Assembly (NCBI RefSeq): GCF_037392515.1
Contig: NC_090288.1
Span: 57,025,673 to 57,089,672 of the forward strand
Direction: 5' to 3'
Length of the DNA stretch: 64,000 nt
DNA from: Haliotis asinina
Taxonomy: Eukaryota; Mollusca; Gastropoda; Lepetellida; Haliotidae
A model generated the notes under the pieces. It worked only from the letters and a program-made list of their open reading frames with translations, was not told where the DNA came from and ran no database searches. The position numbers were made by a program, and so were the translations under genes. Positions 24,001 through 36,000 of this stretch are shown piece by piece; positions within the stretch are counted from its first letter, which is position 1, and every line of letters begins with the position of its first letter.

Positions 24001-27000
24001 GAGGTAGTTTAGTCCAAACAGAGTGAATGGATTCATTTTTGCCAGCATTGTAACTCCATCCATTCTGTTTCATAGATGAAACAGTAGAGGTTAGAACAAG
24101 TAAGAAAGTAAATAAAAGTCGTGTGTAGAGGATTGTATCGGATCTTGTTGGGTTTTGGCGGGAGGATTTTTAACATGGTACATTACAAGTATAGCATGAT
24201 TTAGTTGAGTTGGCATGAGAGTAAGACATCGTTCTTAGGCTTCATTTGCAGTTCAATCTCCTCTGTTTTATTGTAGCAGTTACATGTTTACTGCAGAATC
24301 TAGACGAGTTAGCATCAGTTGTGACACAGTTTGTAACAGTTGTGAGTTGTTGTCCCATGTTGACTTGTAGCAGTTAGATGTTTACTGCAGAACCTAGTCA
24401 AGTTTGCATCAGTTGTGATACAGTTTGTTGCAGTCATGAGTTGTTGTCTCACATTGAGTTGTAGCAGTTAGTTGTTTACTGCAGAATCTGGTCGGGCTGG
24501 CATTATAAGTGACATGTAGAATTTGGGAGATGTTGATTCCTGTTGCTGTTTTGTAGTATTCAAGTTGGCACCAGATGTAATTCTGGAATATTATCTGTGA
24601 GACATTGTGGCCTACTAGTGTATTGGCAGTGAATTCTTTTTACTGCAGAATTTTTTCAGGTTGGCATTAGATGTGGTAAGTATACTGACTTGCTACTGTG
24701 TGATCTTTTCGTGCTACTCGTAATGCAAAGTATTAACGTTCCTATAGGTGCAACTATCTATACTGTGTTATTATAATAAATATTCTTTGTTAAAGCTATA
24801 TTGTGTTCAGTTGTCCTTCACCCCGCAAGAGTGGAAAGAACCTGGGTCAGTACTATGACTTTGGCCATTAGAGTTTCCATATAACACCTTTTAAAAATAC
24901 ACAACGCAAAGTCCATTGATGGCCAGACTCGTCCTATTACACACTGCTGCTTTGTATAACTGATTCTGAACATTTATGATACTTGTTAATCTTTTAAATA
25001 AATAACAATAGCTTGGGTTTGAAACCAATATTGAATTACAATTACCAATTGCATAAATTTAATACATACTTCCAGTGCAAATATGACTCTTTTGTGACAT
25101 TCTGGTCGTCTTGCTATAATCTATTTACACAAGAATAGTTTTCGTAAATTTGGTTTGTTTCTAATTGTATATACACAGATATGCTGACTTGTCAATGCTG
25201 TACCCAGAACAAAAAGAAATAAAGTGATAAAAAGCTTTGTGCTTTGAATAATATGTATACAGCATTTGATAAAACTTGTATTTGTCCAAGACACCATAAG
25301 GTTCTTCAGCTCCAGTGCCCATAATGATCTGGGTTAGAGTTGATCTTCAGTACCCATGCTTGTCTTCCAAATTGGCAGATATTCTTATTTCTTCTAATTG
25401 GGCTCTAAATGATCTGTAAGCATCCGTCTTCAGATTTTAAACAGTGTCTCAACCAGACAATACTCATGAAGATTTGAGTTAGAATTGGTCTTCAGGAACA
25501 AGTGCTTGACATAAAGAGGTGATTTAGGGAATAGGATGGTCAGGTTCACATACTTGGATGACACATCATCATATCCAAGTAACGACACCTTTATTTCTTG
25601 TCTTCCAAATGTTAAAACAAATACTTTAGTTTAAACAGTTTTAAATCATTCAGATGTCAAATTAGATTGCTACATGATATTCAGAAATTTACATTTGCAT
25701 ACTGATTTTGAAATATATGTAGTCCAGAGTAACCTCTTTTTTTAATTTTTGAAGGTATATACTGTATTGGAAGAAGAGATTTAAAGAGGAGCCAATGAAA
25801 GACTTCTGCACCACAATTGTAACAAACACAGGTGCAACAGACAAAGGTACAGCTTGTTTTGAGCATCACCTTTTAACACTTTGTCTGATGTAATAATCCC
25901 TAGCCGTATCATACCAAAAGATGTTAAAATATGGTACTGGGTGGTCCCTGCCTGGCACTCGGCTTTAATGGGTACAAGAAGGACTGGTCTGCTCAACTGT
26001 GTCATGTGTGACTGTCTCATGGTATCTCACTATAAAACCAGCATAAGTCTGGACTAGTACAAGCAGCCACACACATGCATGCACGTCATTTTGTAAATGA
26101 AATATTCAAGTGCAACATAAGACCCTATTTCACCTTGCCTCAAGTGTAATAGTCAGGCTCATGTAGAAACAGGTATTAACTTGACTTTTAATGGTTTGTC
26201 CAAGATGGGTAATGTTTACCATGAATATCAGCAGTAGTCTTTACAAGATTACTTGAGTTCTCAGTTTTCGCATGGTACAGCAAAACCCAACCTTAATGCC
26301 CCCATCTGCAGTAATACCATAGGTTAGGAATAATGCTACAATCAATGTTATGTCACACTGACCCTCCAACACAATCACCCTCACACCCATCTTCATACTC
26401 ATCCTCCCAATACAAATACACTCACTGAAAAGCTTCTGTACTGTTTCCATGACTGTCCTGTTGATTTCCTTTCTTCGTTTCAATTGTTCTGATTGTCCAT
26501 TATTTCGATTGTTTATTGTTTTGTTTTATGATTGTTCCGATTTTTCTAAGATAACTGGGTATTCTGTGATTGTTTTGTAATTTATTCAGCAATTGTTTCA
26601 GGATTATTCTTTGAATGTTATGTGATAGTTATGTGATAGTTATGTAATATACTTATTGCTCAGTGTTTGTTCCAGTTTTTAGTGATTATTCTTTCAATGT
26701 TATGTGGTTGATGTGTTATTGTTGTGCAATTATGGTGTGAATGTTATGTGACTGTTCTGACGTTGCAGCCCCCCGAGAAGAGTTCCTCATGCTGAGTGAT
26801 GTCCTTCCTGAAGACAAGCAGTTGCGGGAGTTCCTGCAGAAAAAACAACTGGTACTGATTCATGTCTTATAGCGTTGTAAATCAGTGCCTGTTTCAACTC
26901 AGCCTGGCAGGCAAGCATTTTCTGGTGATATTGGTCATAGTACATATCTCAAGGCTTCCCCACCACCTAGACCCGTGAAGATCCAGTGTAGAATTGATCT

Positions 27001-30000
27001 TCAGTTGCCCATGCTTGTAGTGAGTGAGTGTGTGAGTTTAGTTCTACGATGCTTTTAGTAATATTCCAACTATATCACAGTGGGGGACACCAGAAAGTGG
27101 GCTTTACACATTGTACCCATGTGGTCTTCGGCGTGACGAGCGGAATCTTCAACCACTAGGCTACCCCAGTGCCCCCATGCTTGTTGTAGGAGGTGACTAA
27201 TAGGATTGGGTGGTCAGGTGTGATGACTGGTTTGACATATGTCAACATATTCCAATTGCGAAGAACGATGCTCGTGCTGTTGATCCCTAGATTGTCTGGT
27301 CCACTCAATTGTTTACAGACTGCCACCATATAGCTGGAATATTGCTGAGTGATTTGCAAAACTAAACTCAATTACTGGCTCATTCCCCCCACCTCACCAC
27401 AATGACATAAGTTAAATATGTTAGATATTATCAAAATGTCTCATGACACGAGCTCTCCACTGTGTGCTATTATATTGAGTATTATCTGACTGATGGTGGC
27501 GGTGTTTGATGTCATGAGCATCATCTACATAAATGGGATAAAATGACATACATCAACCACGTCAGCTAGCATGACCACCATATCCCATCAGCCACCTCTT
27601 ATAACAAGCATGTGTTTGCTGAAGATCAACTCTGACCTAGAACTTCATGGATTTGATTGGCTTGTATGGCCACTAGATGGCCATTGGATTGAATGGCCTT
27701 ACATTGTGTTAATCAGTAACTGACTCCAAACATCAGGCTGTGATAGACAATAGATAGCAGATATTTTTACAGAATTTTAATTTAAATATACTGGACAAAA
27801 TAAGTTGGGGATATTGGTATTTTTATAACTGATGTTTTATCAGTATGTCAATGAATAAATATTTCATTGTTCATAATTTCAAAATTTGCAAATATCCCTG
27901 ACTTTTGTCCAGTATAGAATGGAGACATATTTTGAATGTTCAAGGATATCTTTGGTACACCAATCTTGTGTGGATTGAATTGTGTGACACCATGTCATTC
28001 CTGCTCTTGTCGTGACAGGAGGAGATTCTCCTGCTGCAACAGAAGGAGAGAGAGGACACCCAGTTCTCACGTAGCTGCCTTTTCTGCTCACAGCACTTCC
28101 AGGGAAACAGGTGAGACTAGATTAAGGCTTAGTTGCTGAAGATATATATATATATATATATATATACGTAGACTTGTTTCATAGAAGGCTTTAGCGCTGC
28201 ACAGAAGGCTTGGCAGTAGGCAAAAAGGGCAGGCTAAGGTGAGGCCTTTTCCTCGACAGGTCGGTCATGTCAGGTGGCTTGATCAATAGATTATCTCCCT
28301 TTTGTTGAAGAACAGTCTTACACGGTGATATTCTAGACACAGAGTATTTCTGTTCAATTGTATACCATGTTAAATTCATTCTTAAATATTAAATGATAAA
28401 TGGTTAAGGTGAAATATTTATCAAGCATTACGATCCATGATTTTTCTGAGCTCATGTTAGAAGTGAAAGGTTCTCAAGAAGGTTCTCCAGATATTGCTTT
28501 GTTGAATTTTCAAGAAACCTCTCAGATCTGAGTAATCTCAAACCAGTGATGTTGCTATAGATGAATAAATGAGAAAGAGTATATTTAGACTGAGAGATTA
28601 CATGGCTTTATATTTGCCATCGAAGACATTTGTTGTAAAGCCTTAAGTGAAATAAAACTGTTGTTTCCTGACTGACCACATCCTTGATATCTCCAGGGCA
28701 TATGTTCTGACAAACCTCCACTATACCCAGAATACATCTACAGCTCGATAATTTTGCTGTCTCCTTTGGCTGGCTCAGCATTCTCTCAGTAGCCAAAGAG
28801 ATAAAGTGCTGTTGCAGCCAATTTTTTTATTACCTCCCTTGGCTGGCTTTTTACATCTTACTTTCGTGTTTCAAACTATCTAACCTATTAATCTTGGCAA
28901 GACAATTTGCACAGAAGAACTCTGAGATAGGAGGACTTATTGCATATATTTTTTTCTAAAGTTTCAAATCTGACAGTTTGCCTCTATTAATTTCCCCAAA
29001 TCTGAGTTGCACCAGGAGCAAACCTTCATAGCTGCGACTGCTATCTTTGTTGACACTGGCTTGCTCGGTTGTAACAGCACTTTATTTTATTGGCTACTGT
29101 GAGAACCTTGAGCCAGCCAAAGGAGTTAGTAAAATTATCGATTCATAGATGCATCCAGGGTATGGTGGAGGGTTTTGGAACGTATACCCTGGAGATATTG
29201 AGGATGGACTTGCCAATAAAATTGTTGTTTGAAGTATTTGCCAAGTCCACGAAGTTAACACTTTGTTCAATCCTTGTTATGGATAACACATGATTCACAT
29301 GGGTTTTTGTAGATGTTTAAGAAAAAAGATGAAAGGGAAATTGTTAAAGATACACTGAAACACTCCTGGAAGAATTCACCATGCCAGAGGGTCTAAACCT
29401 GTGTGTTGTTTATTCTGCTTGTTCTGTCATGTGATAAACAATGAAAGCGACTTGTTTCTTTTGTAAGATATCAATATCGTTTATACCCTCCTTGAGAGTG
29501 GAAACCAGATTTACATGCATTTAAGTAATGTGGTTTTCCTGAATGGTACGTATCCAGTTTGAATGGGAGGGTGACGTTTGCTACTCTTTGAATATTCCAG
29601 CGATGCTGAAGGCATTTGTCTGAGCCTTTTCTCTCCATGTAGATTCCAATACGTCATTCACTGTTCAACTGTTGGGTTTCTCTGCAGTGCCCACCAGCAT
29701 TCAGAGCGAACATCTGACGACTATTCTTAGAAGCATTGTCAAACTCATGATGCCATGTTTGAACATCCTGAATTGAAATTACAGAGCAATTATTTTATTA
29801 TGGAGTATACTTACCTTGTTCTTCATTGTTCTTTGCCATCCCTCACACAGATGCCTTAAAATACCTCAACTGCAAAAAGGTATTGGAGTTATTTCTGAGT
29901 TTTATTTGTTCCAGGGCTGAGCTGTTCAACCATATGGTGCAGGACCATGCATTTAGTGTCGGACAACCAGACAACCTAGGTGAGGGATGTTGGCTGTCAT

Positions 30001-33000
30001 TCCTGAGCTTCCTTTCACAAAGCACTAAGGTAACCTTAGTGCAATGTTAAAGAATAGGAGGTTAGGTTAATCTTAGTAAAGCTTGTTTCATGAGAGGCGC
30101 CCCAGGTCGTTTGGCCTGATTACCAGCCAGATCTAGGAAAGTTGTAGTTTATTAACAGCTAGAAATTTGAATTCAGGGCCACTGTGTGATATAGGGTAGC
30201 TGTGTAATTCAGGGCAACTGTGTAATTCAGGTCCAGAATTGTGATCCATTGGCAGCTGGCTTAATTCTGGACCACTGCTTAGGGCTACAAAAGTAATACA
30301 GGGCTACTGGCAAAAATAAATCTAGCAAAAATTTTATCTGGGTAGTTTAGGGCCAAAAATTAGGGTTAAAGACATAATTCTGGTCTTGAGTGATTCAAGG
30401 ATACTAAGATACTTAAAACATCTAAACTAATTCAGTGCCAAAAATAATTAAGGAATATGACCAGGAATGATTCACTTTAGATGAACATATTTCACTATGA
30501 CCAAGTCAAGGTACGCAAAATTTAATTCAGTATATCAAAAGCTGTTTCACAGCTACTAAAGATATTGCTGTCAAAGTTTTTGTTCACCTATCAATCTTTT
30601 TGTATGGAGTATTGTAATACATGATATATGGAAATGATTTCAGATAGGCCTTTTGACCTTGGATGAAAGTCCTTGATTATGGCTGTTTTCTTGTTATGGT
30701 TGTTTTATTTCAGTGTTCACAGATGAATTCCTAGATATCCTTCAAGAGAAACTGGAGAAGTAAGTTTCATATGTGAGCCATTTGTTGTGGGGCAGTGCTG
30801 TACCAAGTTGCTGAAGTGTTTGCTCATCATGCAGATAAACCTGGAGTCAACTTCCAATGTGTACAATGCATGAAGCCAATTTCTTCTGACTTTTTTGACC
30901 CGTGACTTTTTTTTCCTAGACAAACTTGCGACTGTCCATGGCTTTTTCAGGGATAAATCTACCCCCGCGTCCCGCGTCCCTGACGCAATAAATTCTGGCA
31001 GGACTCATTATTTTTTTACATGTGCGTCCTCAAGGATGCAAGATTTTGATGGAAACCTAATGATAAATTTTGTGGAGAGGCATTATCGCCGTTATGCACG
31101 AAGTGTCCCCGCGAAGTATAGATGACAAAATATTCGTACTCCTGGAAATTCCGTGTCTAAAAATAATAATTTTCTTGGCGGACAATAAGTAAGCAGCCAA
31201 TCAGACACAAGCTTGTATACTACCATGGCTACTGTGCTCTACATCGCTAACATGTGCGAGTGAATTTTCGATAAAATAACAACAGATTTATGAATTGGCA
31301 ACTTCTTCATTTGGTGTCAGTTACTTCCATTCTCAAATAGACGTCCGCTAATAACTACACAGTAATTTTAAAACGATCGCTGCTTTCATTCGCATGATAT
31401 TCTGTTCATTTCCCTGTTTTCAAAAATAGGTCACACCAAGTGTGTCGGACATACTCCAGGAAAGTTTGTGTTTAAAAATAACAATTTCTTTGAAACGCGA
31501 TAGCTGATTGGCGGAATATAAATAAGCAGCCAATCGGGAGCAAGCTTGCAGGAAACCTACGTTAAGAACTGTCATGTAGCAGTCGACATGCCACCCAAAA
31601 AGCTACAGAAGCTGTCAAGTTCACAAAAAACATTGACTTCTTTGTTTGGGCAAAGTGAAACGAACAAACATACAATTCAATCACCTGAATGTTCTGCCCA
31701 GGAAGCGGTGGATACAGTTACCAAACACAAAAGCAGGAAATTTCAGTCAAGCTGGTTGACTACTCATCGTTCATGGCTTACGTACGACAGGGAAGGGGAT
31801 TTCATGTTTTGCACACTTTGTACTAAGAATGGTAAACGAAATGGCATGACACAAGATGCAAAATGTAGAAATTTCCAAAATACAACTTTGATCAGACACA
31901 TAAACCACAATGACCATAAACTGTCCATTCAGGCTCCCAAACTCAGAGATGATTTGCAAGTTGCAACTTCACACATACATGAGAAACAGGACAGAGCAGC
32001 TGTGGCCCTAATGAAGTCAGTTCACTGGTTAGCATCAGAAAATATTCCACTGACAAAATTTAAGAGTTTTGTTGAATTTTTACATGAATTCGAAACCAAA
32101 GACATTCAAATGCTCAAGGAGGGTAAAATACATTATGATTCTCCAACTACTGCCACTGATCTCTTAACATCTATGTCTGATGTCATTGAGGATGACTTAC
32201 AAATTAAAATGGAAAAGTCCCCATTTGTTACGGCCTTGGCAGACGAGAGTACTGACATCAGCAATCACAAACGCCTTGTCATTTACTGCCAAATAATACT
32301 TGATATGGTGCCGAGCACTCATTTTGTCACCAACATTGAGTGCACAGATACGACAGGGAAAGGAATTGCAAGGGAAATTCTAGATCAATTGAAGAAACGT
32401 GGTATCCCCCCAGAGAAGATCATGAGTCTGGGATCAGATGGTGCATCTGCGATGACAGGGAAGTACAATGGTAATTGAATATTTTCAATGACATTCCATA
32501 TATACATGTATGAAGTGAAATACCAGTATAATTAAGAAAACATTTATCACAGATGAGAGTGAAATATAACTGAACAAATATTTTGTTTATACTAATTATA
32601 ATACACATTATCTTATCAGGAAATTTTATTAATGATTTTCAATAATTTCATAGTCACAGCATAAACAATTAAAAATATTTAATAGAATAGGTAGTAGCAA
32701 AGAGACGTAGACTTGCTAAATATTTCATGTTTCAAGTTTGAACTGAAAGACATTAATAGTATTCTTCTTTATTAATTTTAGATGCAGCTGCCATCATAAA
32801 ACGACAAAATCCACACTGTGTCAACATACACTGTATAGCTCACAAACTTGCCCTTTGTACATCTCAGGCTGCATCCAGCATTCAGCATTTGAAGGATCAT
32901 CAGCAAGTTTTGACAGATCTGTTTTATTACTTTCGTGACAGCAGTAAGCGAGCATCCAGAATACATGAAATTCAGAAAATACTTGAAGACCCAAAACTGA

Positions 33001-36000
33001 CATATAAAGAGATTCACTCTGTCACATGGCTGTCTTATTTTGAGGCATTGAGCTGTGTGTATTTAACTCTGGACAGTCTGCTTACTTACCTGTCAGAATT
33101 TGGCACAACCAGTGATCATATTGCTAATGGACTGAAAAGGAAGGTGAGTCTTACCTTTTTAACTAACATTATATTTATTTCTTAAAATCATTAGCAATTA
33201 TATTTAGTTTATCCTACCTCAACCTTTAATGAGGACAATATTTTGATCTTTCTTGAAATTAATTCTTTGCTTTTTACTCTAATCTTCCCATTTAGGTAGG
33301 CAGTCAGAAGTTCATTTCCATCACATACATGATGATGGATGCTATGGCCCCAGTCACAGCCCTCTCTCAGTTCTTCCAGAAGGAAAATATTGATGTCGCT
33401 TTGGTGAAGGTAAATCTATGTATTTTATTTAAAAAATAATCATTATTCAACTCAATGACTGTGTCATTATGAAAAGGTGAAACAAAATTTCATTTTTCTT
33501 TTATTATTAAACTTATATTCAATTTATGCAGGTAAAGCTTGACTTTTGTGTGAAGGAACTCTTGAAAGTAAAGTCAATGGAAACAGGACATCTTAAACAA
33601 CTATCAGAAGATCTGAAGAATGAAACTTTCAAGGATGATCATCACATTCTCAAGACACCTGGCTTCAATCTTCAGAGCTTAGTTGATACTTTCATAACTG
33701 CCTTGGTGGACAACATTTTATCGAGGTAAGTTACAATGCAGCTTCAGTTTCCATATTGTAAATGCCACACAGTAATGATACAACATAGCGTAATAATTCG
33801 CTGTCTGGGCTGCATGTAGAGGGGGTGAGGACCCTAAGCTGATGATGAGCCTTACCAGGATGACTGTGCCAGGATCACCCAAGCCCTCTTTAATCTGTAA
33901 AACAATAATGACTACACTCGAACCCTCTCTGCTGCATTTCTATCTACATCTGTAAAACATAATAACACTTAAATCAGCACACAACACTGAACATATGATG
34001 AACCTGTTTTTTTTATTACAAACAAAACAATGAACTTGCACACAGATAATGAATTGTTCTTTCAGATTTCCTTCTGATGATCTGCTGACATCATTTGGTA
34101 TCCTCTCCATGAGACCAATCAGCTTCTTGAATGAACAGCAGCTGGATGACTATGGGCAAAATGAAATAGATAAACTCTGTCAGCACTATGGTGAAGACCA
34201 AACAATGACATGGAAGGAGGATGGTAAAACCCTGCACAAAACAACACCACCCATCATCAACAGCGAGCAAACTATCAAAGAATGGGCTCTGTTAAAGAAG
34301 GTTGTCCTTGCCCAGCATTACCCTAGAGACTCTTCCTGTGAATTGTGGCAACTGATTCACACCTACCATGCTCAGGATTTCCCCAACATGATTAAACTTG
34401 GTCAGTTGGCTCTCACATTGGCTGTGCACACAGCAGGGTGTGAAAGAGGGTTTTCTGTACAAAATCAAACCCTAACTGCATCAAGAAATAGAATGACTGT
34501 CCAGAAACAAGACAGCTTGATGAGAGTGAAACTGGGTCCATCAAGAAAAGCTTTTAAGTTTGAAGCTAGTCTGAACAAATGGAAAACTGAGAAAGAAAGA
34601 CGACTCTATGAACTCAAACAATACAAGTAGCTTTGATTCTGTTACTGGCAAGTGGTATTGTTCAGTGCTTCTGGTAACCCTTGCATGAAGCTGCTCCTCT
34701 CCCTGCCTGATGATGTTGTTCCATTCATTGATTCTGTTCCGCTTGTTTTTACATCGAAGTAAGATGTCATCTACCATTTTACCTACTTCTTTGCATATGG
34801 TACATGTTGCAGGTTCGGACTGATAAGGTACTAACAGCTCTGTTTATGTGAAACATGCAACTCACCTGTGTAACCTATATACAGTAAATAGAAACCAGTT
34901 TGAATAATAGTTGTGGCATTCATTTTTGTAAGGGGTTCACTAGCTCTGAGGGACTCATCTATTTCAGACTGGACTCATATATATTCAGCTCTGCGAGTCC
35001 CAGGACTCAGGCAGCTGAATTTGTAGATTTATCACTGCTTTTTTTTTTCTTGTGACTTTCTTTCTGATCACCCTTAAAAGCACCCACGAATCCACTGGTA
35101 TATGACAATATGATGGTGTCTCATGAATACTTGCAAACAAAGTATTGTGACTATGTGTCCCAGTCCATCCAGCTGCTTCGGTGCACCTTGTGACTGCAAA
35201 AAATACCAGTGCCTTGAGCATGTACTATTTGTGTGGATATGTGCGCTATATAAATATCCAATAAGAATGAAAGTAATATAGAAATGAGGAAAAACACCAC
35301 TGCTCACCCTGAATGATGGTTGAATTCTAGCAGTTGTTGCTCTCATTTCACATGTTTGTTTATAACAAAAATATAAACAAATGAGCATACAGAACATTAT
35401 TGTCTTCCCACAGTGGTTACTTGTCATATCTTACTACATAACCTCTGTTCTAATACGACCCTTTCATGGTGCGAGTATTCAAGACTCGTGATTGGAGGCA
35501 ATCAGATTTAGTAGTGCAATCAGCGACCTTGTTTCAAAAGTGATCGTTCAAAAGATCTCGGTAATTTCCGGATACATCGTGAAAACGAGAACCCCTTCCC
35601 AAGCGCGATACTCAAATGTGTCTTCTAGACAGAACTCAGTCATGTCATATTTGTTTCTCCACGTTGCTTGCATTTGTCAGGTTGAATCTAGGTCGATGTA
35701 ACACGTGTTCTGATTGGAAGGAAAAAAGGGAGATAAATCTGCTGCAATTGTTTTGCCACTAGGGTATTTTATGAGGACCGCAAAATATGGCTGTATTAGA
35801 ACATTCGTAGGAAGATATGACAAGTAACCTCTGTGAGAAGAGAATGACAGAACATATGTATGTGTTACATTTTTATGAATACTCATAATTCATTGTGTTT
35901 TGCTTTCTCTTCCACGTTAAGGTTCTTGTGTCTCTACTGTGAGAAGACGTTCAGGGACAGACCAACCCTAAAAGAACATATGAGAAAAAAACAACATCGA

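Larger units (their letters stand above)
30948..35037 (+). mobile_element. Complete hAT transposon, 4.09 kb, in ZNF277 intron 7
   Basis: Terminal inverted repeats CAGGGATAAATCTAC (30948-30962) and the complement of CAGTGATAAATCTAC (35023-35037) carry the hAT CAxxG terminus. Flanks are T-rich (ggcttttt on the left, cttttttt on the right), consistent with an 8-bp target duplication blurred by poly-T slippage. Subterminal ggactc/gtccc motifs recur at both ends, as is usual for hAT binding sites. The element lies in the same orientation as the host gene and contains one transposase gene without visible disabling changes. Confidence 0.88.
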
